Position numbers and translations under genes: made by a program. From Mycobacterium sp. KBS0706 (GTDB taxonomy: Bacteria > Pseudomonadota > Alphaproteobacteria > DSM-16000 > Inquilinaceae): a DNA stretch of 55,671 nucleotides. Positions within the stretch are counted from its first letter, which is position 1, and each line of letters begins with the position of its first letter. A model generated the notes under the pieces. The model was given only the letters and a program-made list of their open reading frames with translations. It searched no databases and had not been told where the DNA came from. Positions 8,656 to 18,102 of this stretch are shown one piece after another. The stretch covers positions 1 through 55,671 of the forward strand of contig NZ_VCCH02000057.1 of assembly GCF_005938675.2 (NCBI RefSeq), read 5' to 3'.

Positions 8656-9318
8656 ATGAAGCGCACGGCCAAGCAGATGAAGTTCGTCGAGGAGATTCTC
8701 GTCGACGGCTACGGCGACCGGGCGGCGATCCGGGCGGGATACAGCCCCAAGAGCCCCAGGTCTTCTGCGTCCCGCATGCTCAGAGATCCGGAGATGGCCA
8801 TCGCGGTCCTCAAGACGGCGGTGGCTCGGCGGCAGAAGGGCGGGCGGCTCAAGAAGCGCGTGCAGGGTCTGCTGCTAAAGCTAGCCGGCCGTGTCGACGT
8901 GCCCGGCATGGACAAGGCATTCCGTCGGCCCGTGAAGGAGGCGCGCCGCAGCCTCGGCCGCCTCTGCGTGCCGGCCGCCGGGGGCAGGACCGGCCGGGCC
9001 AAGGTGCCGATGGCGCCCCGCCTGCCGGACGATCCGCCGCCCGAGCATTTCGGCGTCTTCGCCGAACTGCTGCCGCCGGCCCGGTACAAGGGCGCCTATG
9101 GCGGGCGCGGCTCGGGCAAGTCGCATTTCTTCGCCGAACTGCTGGTGCGGCGCTGCCTCAAAGGTCCCGTCCGGGCGGTGTGCATCCGCGAGGTGCAGCG
9201 CTCGTTAGACCAGTCGGTCAAGCGGCTGATCGAGGACAAGATCCAGACGCTCGGCCTGGGTGGCCATTTCCGGGTGCAGGCTGACCGCATCTATAGCTGG
9301 GCGCGCGCTTTTGGATGA
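8656..9318 (+). CDS. Terminase small subunit fused in frame to the N-terminal third of terminase large subunit
   Basis: From ATG 8656, residues 1-60 are a TerS-type helix-turn-helix (TAKQMKFVEEILVDGYGDRA...AGYSPK). There is no stop before the large subunit, whose own start would be ATG 9010 (MAPRLPDD). The TerL part has the Walker A motif GGRGSGKS and runs to DRIYS at 9297; the last seven residues and stop are encoded by the inserted island. The missing Walker B and nuclease halves are at 25508-26437. As it stands the motor cannot package DNA. TerS and TerL are normally separate proteins, so either a deletion fused them or TerL is made from the internal start. Confidence 0.85.
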   Translation: MKRTAKQMKFVEEILVDGYGDRAAIRAGYSPKSPRSSASRMLRDPEMAIAVLKTAVARRQKGGRLKKRVQGLLLKLAGRVDVPGMDKAFRRPVKEARRSLGRLCVPAAGGRTGRAKVPMAPRLPDDPPPEHFGVFAELLPPARYKGAYGGRGSGKSHFFAELLVRRCLKGPVRAVCIREVQRSLDQSVKRLIEDKIQTLGLGGHFRVQADRIYSWARAFG

Positions 9319-9669
9319 CGGGGCACCGGTTTTGGCAGATCGAGCCTTTACTTCGTTTACTTGCCTCCCCATAGCGACGCGCGCGCTTTGGGTGGAGGGA
9401 ATGATCGGGCGGCTGGATCTGAACGATGCGTTAGCCGCTGGCGATGGTCCGCAATGGATGAGCAGCGCAACTCAGGGCATTGCTCCAGACGCATTTGGTC
9501 CGCGCCAATGCCGGCCACTGCTCAGGTGTCCTTAAGCCGGACGCGGGCCAGGCTGGCCGAGATCGGCCCTGTTTGCGCGGGCTAGGGCCATCAGAGGCGG
9601 CCCAAACTAGCCATCAAACTCAGCATCGGGAAGCAGATGCGCCTGAGATTCAAGAATGGCGTCGGCGTC
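9319..9669. other. Left end of the island, no convincing gene
   Basis: About 350 bases between the terL junction and the HNH nuclease stop. The base composition is mixed and the short open frames lack ribosome sites. It holds no copy of the right-end 13-bp repeat. It may be decayed coding DNA. Confidence 0.5.
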
Positions 9670-10881
9670 TCAGGGGCGACCCGAAGCCACCCAGCCGCGA
9701 AGCTCCTCAAGCGTATAAGGCTCGAGAGTCCCCTTTCGATGCGCCCTTCGATGACAGGTCGGACAAAGGATTTGGAGGTGCTCGGGTAGCGTGGTGCGCC
9801 TGCCCATGGACAGCGGTGTTGGATGGTGCGCATCGAACATCGCATGATCATCGTGAGTGAACGAACACGCCTCGCAAGTCGACCGACCATACTTCGCTAG
9901 GTTCAGATGCTTCGCAGCCGTGGCGACCAGAGGATCGCGCTCGATTCTCAATTGGAGGTTCCAGATCCGCTCGCCCTCTTCAACACCGGTCGACGCCGGA
10001 ATCGTGGGTAGTCTCTCCCCAACCAGCCTCGGCGTGCCGGCATCATAAAAGTTGCTGGGAGAGGGAAGCGCCGCCAGTTCGACTGGCCAATCGCGCAGCG
10101 CTGCCCAGAGGCGCCCCATTGCGCCATCGGGATGGACGATCCCATCCTGCGCTCCCACTAGAATAGTACGATCTGGGAATCCTAAATCCTCGATCAGGTG
10201 CGGTGGGTCGACAAAGCGCCACACGTCGTGCAGGGCCAGAGCTACAGGCCACTGCGCCAGCTTCTCAACCTCAGCCGGATCGGTCACGAGCTTTTCGGTA
10301 GGACCATAGACGAGTGCTGCACGGGCGAGGTTCAGCACCCGGCCTTCCAGCCCCTCGCGCACGTTCGCACCTCCGCCGATCGCAACGATAAAGGGCCGCG
10401 TCACAGCCCGGCGGGCGGCACCAGCAGCCACCGAGAAATAACTTTTACTTCCGATCTCCCCACGGCGTCCGAAGCAAATCACATGCGAACCGAGTACTCC
10501 ATAGACGGCCTTAACCCCCATGAGTAGTTCAGGGATAGCGACCAGATCGTGTAAGGTGGACGTTCTCTTCTCGGGTCGGTCAAGGCCCCCTGCGTCGACT
10601 ATGATTCGCCGCAATCTGGCTTCGTTCGTCGAGCCTATATTGTCCGCGGGCCAGTACCCTTCGATGTGGGGCAGCTTCATCGTCTGCATCACGGATGAGA
10701 TATTTCGCATCCGAAATTCGATAGAGCTTTTCGTCCGACGAGAAAGCGAACTGGCAAGGAGCTTCTCGCGGAACTTCGCTTTTACGTAGGGCGTATGTGA
10801 TAGCTCAAGGCGCAGCATGGCGAGGTAGGCAGTGACCGCTGCTGCAAGTTCCTCGTCCGTCCACTCCTCTTCGCTCGCCAT
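9670..10881 (-). CDS. McrA-like HNH restriction endonuclease
   Basis: A 403-residue protein. Residues about 7-80 (WTDEELAAAVTAYLAML...SIEFRMRNIS...YWPADN) match the N-terminal domain found in ScoMcrA-like and other HNH restriction enzymes. Residues 336-381 form a four-cysteine HNH module: CEAC at 336-339, DAHH at 350-353, and CPTCHRRAH with Cys373/Cys376 and His377/His381. The middle is not recognised and may sense modified DNA. Enzymes of this sort cut modified or foreign DNA (type IV-like restriction). No methylase is adjacent, which fits. The start at 10881 has only a weak ribosome site. Confidence 0.75.
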   Translation of the reverse strand: MASEEEWTDEELAAAVTAYLAMLRLELSHTPYVKAKFREKLLASSLSRRTKSSIEFRMRNISSVMQTMKLPHIEGYWPADNIGSTNEARLRRIIVDAGGLDRPEKRTSTLHDLVAIPELLMGVKAVYGVLGSHVICFGRRGEIGSKSYFSVAAGAARRAVTRPFIVAIGGGANVREGLEGRVLNLARAALVYGPTEKLVTDPAEVEKLAQWPVALALHDVWRFVDPPHLIEDLGFPDRTILVGAQDGIVHPDGAMGRLWAALRDWPVELAALPSPSNFYDAGTPRLVGERLPTIPASTGVEEGERIWNLQLRIERDPLVATAAKHLNLAKYGRSTCEACSFTHDDHAMFDAHHPTPLSMGRRTTLPEHLQILCPTCHRRAHRKGTLEPYTLEELRGWVASGRP

Positions 10882-11093
10882 CGCCTAGAATTGCCTTTAA
10901 GGCCCTTGCTGGTTAATGAAAGCGGCAGCATACCATCTGGGGCGCCTGCTGACGTTCGCCGAAGCGGTCAGATCGCTGGCCGCAGACTCACCCCCACCGG
11001 TATCGCTCTTGGCGGTTCGTATCGCGCCCGGCTTGGGTGCGCCATATCCTGCCACCACGCTGGCTTCTCAAGAGCGGAGATCTCCGAAAACGA

Positions 11094-11489
11094 TTATACA
11101 AGGATTCGTTGAGCAATGACCCTCCACGGGATTTCTCTGCGAAGCGCAGCGCACTGCGCAGCAGATCTACTCCCTGCGGCAGCCGCCGCCGAGGAGGCGG
11201 TGCGGAGTGTCTTCTCAGGCACCTCTACCGCCTCTGCCAGCCACAGCAACATCGGCGCACATTGAATGTGGTTATATGCGTACTCGGCAGAGCGACCCCG
11301 CAGTGTGCTCCGATTGTAAGCTCCTGGCCCGTCATATTCGCGTAACCACCCCAACCAATGCTCTTGCTGGGTGGAGTACCAAGTCACTCTTCCCGGTCGA
11401 CCGGTGGAGAGCTCCTCCTCAAGGGCCGAGCTTATTGGCAGTGGAGCGTTCAACATTTGAACAATCCGGGCGAGTTGATCAGGGCTCAT
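11094..11489 (-). CDS. Uncharacterised small tryptophan-rich protein
   Basis: A 131-residue soluble product. The centre (TQQEHWLGWLREYDGPGAYNRS, then AYNHIQCAPMLLWLAEAV) has the composition and conserved look of a real globular protein, and I have a vague recollection of similar unassigned proteins in genomic islands; I cannot name a family. The C-terminal 30 residues are alanine-rich. The ATG at 11489 has no clear ribosome site, and the frame to its right (to 11700) overlaps this start slightly. A function in defence would be guesswork from location only. Confidence 0.5.
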   Translation of the reverse strand: MSPDQLARIVQMLNAPLPISSALEEELSTGRPGRVTWYSTQQEHWLGWLREYDGPGAYNRSTLRGRSAEYAYNHIQCAPMLLWLAEAVEVPEKTLRTASSAAAAAGSRSAAQCAALRREIPWRVIAQRILV

Positions 11490-12432
11490 TTTCGTACAGT
11501 CGGTGTGGAGTCCCCTTGATCATATCATCCTCGTGAGGAGCTGAACTCACGCCGATCGAGTGCCAGCTCGGTCGACCCAAGTTCGCCATAAGCGGCAACT
11601 GCTCCCCGTCTAGGAACCGGTCGTCGCCTAAACCCTTCCTCTCGACCAATTGGCAGCCCGCGGTGGCTGCGCTGAGTGCCGGCAAGCGGACATTGAACAA
11701 GCCCGCCGGGAGGGGACATGACTTCGGGCGGCTCGTTGGCGACGATCGACGGCCGCCTGGCCGTATCGACGCGGGGATCTCTGCGCCCTCATCACGGGAT
11801 GGTCACCCATTCAGTGGGTGCACTTTTAGGTGCGGCTCGTCTGCAAGGGGCGGCAACTCAGGATGGCTCGGCCGTCCGGGCGTCCAGGCCTAGGCCCCAC
11901 AGCGGTGGGAGCTGGCCGCCCGACCGCGAATGTCTCGCTGACCTTCTCGACGTCGCAATCATCTGAACTTCCACAACTCCGAATTGTAGCTAGCGGTTTC
12001 CCAGGACTGGCGTATGATCTGTAATATTCCATTGCCCGATATGTGCCCGACATCGTTAAGGAATTTCCATGACAAAGCATGAAGATGCGCCAAGACCTTG
12101 TGAAGTTGATATCGATTCAGTTTGTCCAGCCGGATCAGTATGGCGGAGATCATGATGCGTTTTCCAAGTGCATATTGGTAAGTGCCGATCATTGACACTA
12201 CCGTGCAAGTTGGTTCAGTGGGGTTCGGAGCGGCCTTGTTCGGCATAAGGCAGCCGGCGATCCGCGTGGCAGTTCGCCTTTGCGCCATCCGAGGTTTTTT
12301 ATGCAGATCCGGAGTATAGACATGCGCTAGGGATTCAGGCTCGAATGCCCTCTCTGTTTAGACCAGCAAATATCGATGCTCTTCGAAAATAATTATAATG
12401 CTGTGATTCGGTGCGGCCCAGGAGGAGCCAAT
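11490..12432. other. Low-information stretch before the OLD gene
   Basis: About 940 bases. Candidates I cannot confirm are a leftward 73-codon frame (11479-11700), a rightward 82-codon frame starting at 11718 with a strong GGGAGGGG site, and a leftward 109-codon frame (11959-12288). None has a recognisable product. The last 130 bases are AT-rich and contain the OLD promoter. The region is probably a patchwork of decayed genes. Confidence 0.5.
12394..12427 (+). promoter_or_regulatory. Probable promoter and ribosome site of the OLD-STAND gene pair
   Basis: A perfect -10 box TATAAT (12394-12399) lies in an AT-rich patch. The -35 region 17 bases upstream (TATCGA) is a poor match, so activation may be needed. 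A strong AGGAGGAG site (12420-12427) sits five bases before ATG 12433. Confidence 0.6.
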
Positions 12433-14376
12433 ATGTTCATGCAATCCGTTCGGATTAAGAATCTGCGCGCGTACCTGGACGAGACGATCAATTTAGAAAC
12501 ATATACATGTCTTGTCGGCGCGAATGGCGCAGGAAAGTCAACCGTTCTTTGCGCGCTCAATATTTTTTTCCGTGAGACCGAGAGCGCGAACACAAACCTA
12601 AGCAGCCTTGAAAAGGAGGATTTCCACAGAGGTGATACCGACACGCCGATTGAGATCACAATTACGTTTTCCGACTTGTCAAAGGCAGCCAAACTGGACT
12701 TCGCCGAATACTGCCGGCAGGACGTTCTTATTGTCACCGCGCGGGCGGAGTTTGACACCGGGATCGGCTCGGCCACCGTGAAGCAGTATGGAAACCGTCT
12801 CGCCATGGCCGACTTTGCCCCCTACTTTCGCCTTCTCGGCGATGGCGCGAGGGTGGTCGAGTTGCAAACGGAGTACGGCAAGCTCCGCGAAGTCTATCCC
12901 GCATTGCCGGCCGTCAAGGTAAAAGACGCCATGACGACCGCCTTGCGGGAGTACGAGGCAACGCGCCCGGGAGATTGCATCCTGATCCCAAGTGAAGACC
13001 AGTTCTATGGCGTCAGCCACGGTCAGGGGCTCCTCAGAAAATACCTGCAATGGGTTTATGTGCCGGCTGTAAAGGATGCCGCGGGTGAACAATCCGAGAG
13101 CAGAAATTCCGCACTTGGCCGTCTCCTCGCTCGCACCGTGCGTGCACAGGTCAATTTCAGCGAGAAGCTGGGCAGACTCCGGATCGAGGCCGAAGATAAA
13201 TACAAGGAAATGTTGGTCGCCGAACAGGGTGCCTTGGACGCGATTTCCCAGGCGCTGCAGGGACGCCTCGCAGAGTGGTCGCACCCAGAGGCTACGGCCA
13301 AGCTCGTGTGGCACCAGGACCCAAGGACATCGGTGAGGATCGAGGAACCCTTGGCCCGACTGCTCGCTGGCGATGGCGAATTCGAAGGATCGATCGCCCG
13401 GTTCGGCCACGGCTTGCAGCGGTCATACATCATCGCGCTGCTACAGGGACTCGCAGCGACGGATGACGAAGAAAGCCCTCGCCTTATCCTGGGCTGTGAG
13501 GAGCCGGAACTCTACCAGCATCCACCACAGGCGCGGCATCTCGCAAACGTCCTCCAAACGCTTAGCGAGAAGAACTCGCAGGTAATCGTCTGCACCCATA
13601 GCCCATACTTGATCGACGGCAGCAGCTTTGCTCGGGTCCGCGTGGTAAGAAAGCTTCGTAACGACGGCAGAGCGACGGTACGATCCTGCTCGATCGCCGA
13701 ATTGGGCGCAGTATATGCTGAGGTGACGGGCGACTCACCGGTGGCGCATGATGCTGTGCTCGTCAAGCTGCATCAGGTTATGCAGCCTCACCTTAGTGAA
13801 ATGTTCTTCGCGCCGAAGTTGATCTTGGTCGAGGGTCTGGAGGACGCCGCCTATCTCAATGCCTGGTTGGTCCTCTCCGGCCGGTGGGAAGCCTTTCGGG
13901 CGCGGAGCGCCCACATTGTGGCAGTGAATGGAAAGAGCGAATTAATCCGCCCCGCGATTATCGCGGCCAAGATGGAAATACCCGCCTTCCTGATCTTCGA
14001 TTGCGATGCAGACAAGCTCACGCACAAGAACCCGGATACCGAGAAGTCCATTCGCGGTGCCCATGAGCGTGATAATAGGGCACTTTTCCGTTTGGCGGGC
14101 AAGCATGACCAGGAGCCATTTCCCGAAGATCCGGTATGGGGCAACAGTTTTGCGGCTTGGCCTTTCGACCTCGCTCACACGGTGAAAGCCGATGCAATGG
14201 ATCACTGGGACGCCGCTGGCTCCTCCGCCTCAGCCACTTTCGGCGGGATCGGCGGTCTGCAGAAGAATACGCTGCACATCGGCGGACGCCTGAAAGAGCT
14301 TCAGAAGCTCGGAGCCAATACCGCGACGCTTGACCGGCTCTGTGAAGCCATCGTCGCCTTTGCTTCGCAGCCTTAG
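12433..14376 (+). CDS. OLD-family ATP-dependent endonuclease (ABC-type ATPase plus TOPRIM)
   Basis: A 647-residue protein. Residues 29-37 (GANGAGKST) are the Walker A motif. About 322-335 is the signature-like region (RFGHGLQRSYIIAL), 351-362 the Walker B/D-loop (LGCEEPELYQHP), and about 381 the H-loop (THSPYLI). The TOPRIM nuclease follows: its conserved Glu in ILVEGLEDA (about 461) and Asp pair in FDCDAD (about 518). OLD nucleases include GajA of Gabija and P2 Old, which cut DNA on sensing phage takeover. No UvrD-like GajB follows; instead a nuclease-STAND gene starts about 100 bases downstream on the same strand. An ATG at 12376 also exists, but AGGAGGAG fixes 12433. Confidence 0.85.
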   Translation: MFMQSVRIKNLRAYLDETINLETYTCLVGANGAGKSTVLCALNIFFRETESANTNLSSLEKEDFHRGDTDTPIEITITFSDLSKAAKLDFAEYCRQDVLIVTARAEFDTGIGSATVKQYGNRLAMADFAPYFRLLGDGARVVELQTEYGKLREVYPALPAVKVKDAMTTALREYEATRPGDCILIPSEDQFYGVSHGQGLLRKYLQWVYVPAVKDAAGEQSESRNSALGRLLARTVRAQVNFSEKLGRLRIEAEDKYKEMLVAEQGALDAISQALQGRLAEWSHPEATAKLVWHQDPRTSVRIEEPLARLLAGDGEFEGSIARFGHGLQRSYIIALLQGLAATDDEESPRLILGCEEPELYQHPPQARHLANVLQTLSEKNSQVIVCTHSPYLIDGSSFARVRVVRKLRNDGRATVRSCSIAELGAVYAEVTGDSPVAHDAVLVKLHQVMQPHLSEMFFAPKLILVEGLEDAAYLNAWLVLSGRWEAFRARSAHIVAVNGKSELIRPAIIAAKMEIPAFLIFDCDADKLTHKNPDTEKSIRGAHERDNRALFRLAGKHDQEPFPEDPVWGNSFAAWPFDLAHTVKADAMDHWDAAGSSASATFGGIGGLQKNTLHIGGRLKELQKLGANTATLDRLCEAIVAFASQP

Positions 14377-14478
14377 TGGCTCCCGCAGCGCTGGAGATTG
14401 AACCTCCCTGCTTATGACACAAACCGGGCAAACTGTGTCGGACGACCATGGGCTCTATGAAAAACTCCGTGTAGGTTG

Positions 14479-16755
14479 ATGGCTGTGAATTACAACTTCG
14501 AAATTTTGCTTCCGGCCGACTTCGAGGATCTGGCTCGCGATCTGTTAGGCGCGGAGCTTGGCATTCGATTTGAGGCATTTGCGTCCGGACCGGACGGCGG
14601 CATGGACGGCCGACATAGTGTGGGAGGCCAGTCGTCCGTCCTGCAGGCGAAACACTACGCCCGGTCGTCCTTCGCCCAGTTAAAAGCCATCATGCGCAAG
14701 GAACGAGGTTCGATCGACCGTCTTCAACCAGTGCGCTATCTTCTAGCGACCTCGCAGCCGCTGACACCGAACCGGAAGGCGGACCTGGCTTCCCTTATCG
14801 GCCCGTGCCTGAAGGAGCCCGGTGACATCTTCGGTCGACGGGACCTCAACGGTTTGCTCCGACGCCATCCTACGGTCGAACGGGCCCACATCAAACTTTG
14901 GTTGGCCAGCACAACCGTGCTCGACACACTCCTTCGCTCGCCATTGTACGCCAAGACTGCGGCAACCCGAGACGAGATTGCGGCCAAGGTCCGTGTATAT
15001 GCTCCCAATCCTAGCTTCAATGCTGCGCGCGCCAAGCTTGAGCGGCAGCACGTGTTAATCATATCTGGCCCTCCGGGCGTCGGCAAGTCGACCTTGGGTG
15101 AAATGTTGATTAATACCTACATCAGTGAAGACTGGGACTTTGTTGCCATTCGCAGCCTTGAGGACGGATTCGCCGTTATCTCGGACCGGCGAAAACAGAT
15201 TTTCTTCTTTGACGATTTTCTGGGCCGCATCGCATTGGATGAGCGCGCCCTTGCGGCGACAGATTCTGAGCTTGCTCGCTTTATTCGCCGAATTCGTGGA
15301 AGCAAGAATGCCCGCTTCATTCTCACAACACGGGCCTACTTGCTGGAAGACGCGCGGCGGCTCTCAGAACATTTGGCTGACCCACACATTCGGATCAGTA
15401 CCCACGTATTGGACGTCGGGGCCTACACTCGCCGGGTCCGAGCCCGAATTCTGTACAACCATCTCGCCGTCGGTGGCACGTCGGCGGCTCACATCGCTGC
15501 TCTTGTCGAGAGCGGCCGGGCGAAAGAGATCGTTGACCACAACAATTACAATCCGCGCGTTGTGGAGTGGATGACCGACCAACTCACCATGCAGGGCATT
15601 GCGCCGGAGAGATACGTCGAGGAGTTTGTAGCGACCCTAGCCAAACCCCACCGTCTTTGGGATGCTGCGTTCAAGGCGCACATCGCCCCCCGCAGTAGGC
15701 ATCTGCTCATTGCCTTGTTCTTCAGCTCGCAGTACGGGGTCGAGATCGAGGATCTCCGTCGCGCATTCGTCCCGCTGCATCGGGCACTCTGCCAAGCGCA
15801 CGGCGTCGCTTCCGATCCAAAGGACTTCGAAGACGCACTCAAGATTCTTGAAGGCGGCTTTGTCACGATCACTGGCGCGCAGGCGAGCTTCGTGAACCCT
15901 TCTCTGCGTGACTATCTAGCGCAGTACTTAGATGACGAGGCCCTCTTGCTCAAATGCGCCGCAGCCGCTCAGACGGCCTCGTGGGCGGATTCTGTCTGGA
16001 AGCACGCATGGAAGTGCCCTAGTGTCCAATCTCGGCAGGAGCTGGCGCTCTCTTTCCTCTCCGTTGCTCAGCGTTTTACTGTACTTCCGGTGTACCGGCG
16101 CATCAGTAACCAACCCCTAACCCTTAAGATTGCGGATATGAGCTTGGCAAGACGAGTCGAGTTGCTTTTGGAGTGGTGGCGGGCGAGCGATGATCATCGG
16201 TTTGTCGAGGCTGCAGTGACGACTTTGCAGGCGCCGCCGGACCGGTTCAGCCCATGGTTGGACGGAGCCGCCTTAGTCAAGTTGCTCGCGGAAATCCCAG
16301 ACGACGATTACTTTGAAGGTCTGCCGCACCGAGAGATCTTGGCAAATTTGGCCGATGACCGCGTCGTCGCCTTGCTAGAGAACGGTATGGCCAGCGATGA
16401 CTTGACCCGGATCGCGGAGGCCGTGAATCGCAGTCGAGCGAGTGCGGCTGTACTGACCGCCTTGGACGCAGCGATCCGTCACGAAATCGAGGAAGTCGAA
16501 ACCATCGTGGCCGATATGGACTCCGAGTCAACTCTGGAGGAGCATATGGACGCACTTGGCCGACTTGGTCCCATTGCCGGGTTGCCGATCCCTGTGGTCG
16601 AGCGTGCCCTCGAACAGGTCAAATCGCGCATCGCCCAGCTAGAGGCCGAAACGGAGGAGGCGACTCCACCGGTCGCCGTCTCACAACGGCGCGATTCCGA
16701 CAAGTTCGATGACGTGGCTTTGAACAACCTCTTCTCTTCCTTGCTGTCGGTCTAG
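14479..16755 (+). CDS. Restriction-endonuclease-STAND NTPase, candidate antiphage sensor
   Basis: A 758-residue protein. Residues about 1-110 are an Mrr-like PD-(D/E)xK domain: FEDLARDLLG helix, GPDGGMDG with Asp43, and QAK at 56-58. A P-loop NTPase follows: Walker A GPPGVGKS 197-204, Walker B QIFFFDDFLG 241-250, and the sensor strand FILTTRAYLLEDAR near 278, which fits the STAND class (nSTAND3-like). The C-terminal 400 residues are helical and likely recognise a ligand. STAND proteins with such nucleases include the Avs family, which assemble on phage proteins and then cut DNA. Same strand as the OLD gene, about 100 bases downstream. The ATG at 14479 is preferred over the TTG at 14476. Confidence 0.8.
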   Translation: MAVNYNFEILLPADFEDLARDLLGAELGIRFEAFASGPDGGMDGRHSVGGQSSVLQAKHYARSSFAQLKAIMRKERGSIDRLQPVRYLLATSQPLTPNRKADLASLIGPCLKEPGDIFGRRDLNGLLRRHPTVERAHIKLWLASTTVLDTLLRSPLYAKTAATRDEIAAKVRVYAPNPSFNAARAKLERQHVLIISGPPGVGKSTLGEMLINTYISEDWDFVAIRSLEDGFAVISDRRKQIFFFDDFLGRIALDERALAATDSELARFIRRIRGSKNARFILTTRAYLLEDARRLSEHLADPHIRISTHVLDVGAYTRRVRARILYNHLAVGGTSAAHIAALVESGRAKEIVDHNNYNPRVVEWMTDQLTMQGIAPERYVEEFVATLAKPHRLWDAAFKAHIAPRSRHLLIALFFSSQYGVEIEDLRRAFVPLHRALCQAHGVASDPKDFEDALKILEGGFVTITGAQASFVNPSLRDYLAQYLDDEALLLKCAAAAQTASWADSVWKHAWKCPSVQSRQELALSFLSVAQRFTVLPVYRRISNQPLTLKIADMSLARRVELLLEWWRASDDHRFVEAAVTTLQAPPDRFSPWLDGAALVKLLAEIPDDDYFEGLPHREILANLADDRVVALLENGMASDDLTRIAEAVNRSRASAAVLTALDAAIRHEIEEVETIVADMDSESTLEEHMDALGRLGPIAGLPIPVVERALEQVKSRIAQLEAETEEATPPVAVSQRRDSDKFDDVALNNLFSSLLSV

Positions 16756-16796
16756 CCGAAGAACTGGGAGACCTTGCGCCAGGACCGAGCTCTTCC

Positions 16797-17555
16797 CTAT
16801 TGTCCCTGTCCGTCTTCGACGGATTTTGTCCGCTTCGCGCTGCCCTTCGCGTCGATCTCCGCCGCGACCCGGGACAGTAATGCCTCTGCGGTTTCGCTGT
16901 CGTCGGTTCCATTGGCCGGCCAGATTGTGCGAGTGAGGGAACGATCGGGTGCGCCCTCGACCGGGCTCGGCCGTGTCTCGCGCCAGCTGATCTCCACATG
17001 AGACAGCCGCTCCATCAGCAACGATCGCCCCGGGAATCGACGCTTCAACAAACGCAGCGGGCGAAGGCGCCGCTCGACCAGAGCCAAGGCCTCCTGTTGG
17101 AACGCGACGAAGAGCGCATCCGCGACCACGGCGTGCAACTCGCCGTTGACGGCTTCGATGCGGCGTTCCGCGGCGTCGTGCTCGACCTGCGCGCGCCGGC
17201 GTTCTTCCTCCAGCAGGGCGATATCCTGCCGCGCGTCGTCAATCAGCGCCTGCTGGACCGCGTTATGATCGCGGCGGCGCTGAACCTCAGCAGGGTCGGG
17301 GCCGGCAGCCGTGCCGCTGAGCAGCGATGCCAGCCGGCCGGCGGGCCGTGGATCGTGCAGCGGAAGCTTATCGACTTCCGCCGCCGCAACCGTCGCCGCA
17401 AGTTCCTCCAGGCGCCGGTTGACCAGGCCTATATGGTCCGTCGCCTCGGCACGCTGTGCCTCGATGGCGCGCCGCCGTTCCAGGATGGCGCGAATATCGT
17501 CTCGCGCGCTGGAATCTGTAATCAGATCGCCGCTCGGGCGGACATGCTCGACCAT
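16797..17555 (-). CDS. Long coiled-coil protein of unknown function
   Basis: With ATG 17555 and a GGAGAGAAG site, the protein has 252 residues. Residues about 20-80 and 115-190 are strongly helical, charged heptads (RDDIRAILERRRAIEAQRAEATD; LLEEERRRAQVEHDAAERRIEA), with a basic stretch (LRPLRLLKRRFPGR) after the second. It is soluble with no enzyme motif. It is transcribed leftward, downstream of the two Mor-like genes with a gap of about 130 bases, so the three may form one unit. A Mu-like phage origin is suggested by those neighbours only. Confidence 0.6.
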   Translation of the reverse strand: MVEHVRPSGDLITDSSARDDIRAILERRRAIEAQRAEATDHIGLVNRRLEELAATVAAAEVDKLPLHDPRPAGRLASLLSGTAAGPDPAEVQRRRDHNAVQQALIDDARQDIALLEEERRRAQVEHDAAERRIEAVNGELHAVVADALFVAFQQEALALVERRLRPLRLLKRRFPGRSLLMERLSHVEISWRETRPSPVEGAPDRSLTRTIWPANGTDDSETAEALLSRVAAEIDAKGSAKRTKSVEDGQGQ

Positions 17556-17682
17556 ATCTTCTCTCCATGTAAGCCGGGTCATGGCCGGCGAGTGTGATTT
17601 CGTGGGAGGGCCACGGAGCGGCCTCGGCATGGCTACGGCACTCATTCCCGCGCCCGGCCGGTGTTCAGCCGTCCTGTCCCCG

Positions 17683-18102
17683 TTAGCCCCCCGTTAGCGA
17701 CAACGCCGGACCGGAAGCCTCGCCATCACCGGGCCGCCGCCGCCTCGACCCGCCCTGATTGCGGACACGACGGACCCATTGCTCCGATGTCTGTAGATCC
17801 CTGGCGCATTCGGCGGTTCCGCCGGGGTGTGCTAAAATGCTCCGCATCTTCGAGCCGATCCCACCGCGAAGCGGCACATACTGGCGAGTACCGCCCCAGC
17901 GCTCACAGATGACGCGCGCGGCCGCTAGCCCGACCAGGCGCACAAGCACGCTCGACTTTGACAGGCGGTCAAGCGAGGGGATGTCGACCGTGCAGCCGCC
18001 CCTAGCATCCGACAATGACACTGCCTGCTCGACGTGACCGGCGCGCGCAAGCTCGTACAGGATGCCGGGAAACCATTCGGGTGTGATCGAGCGCTCACCC
18101 AT
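17683..18102 (-). CDS. Mor/C-like transcription activator homologue, second copy
   Basis: A 139-residue product from ATG 18102, overlapping the end of the upstream paralogue by eight bases. The fingerprint is a helical N-terminus (WFPGILYELARAGHVEQAV), then CERWGGTRQYVPLRGGIGSKMRSIL and a helix-turn-helix ending SEQWVRRVRNQG. Mu Mor and C proteins share the GG-x-x-YxP turn followed by a DNA-reading helix pair. It resembles the adjacent gene throughout, so the pair arose by duplication. The C-terminal 20 residues are basic and unstructured. The assignment rests on motif pattern, not on an alignment. Confidence 0.55.
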   Translation of the reverse strand: MGERSITPEWFPGILYELARAGHVEQAVSLSDARGGCTVDIPSLDRLSKSSVLVRLVGLAAARVICERWGGTRQYVPLRGGIGSKMRSILAHPGGTAECARDLQTSEQWVRRVRNQGGSRRRRPGDGEASGPALSLTGG

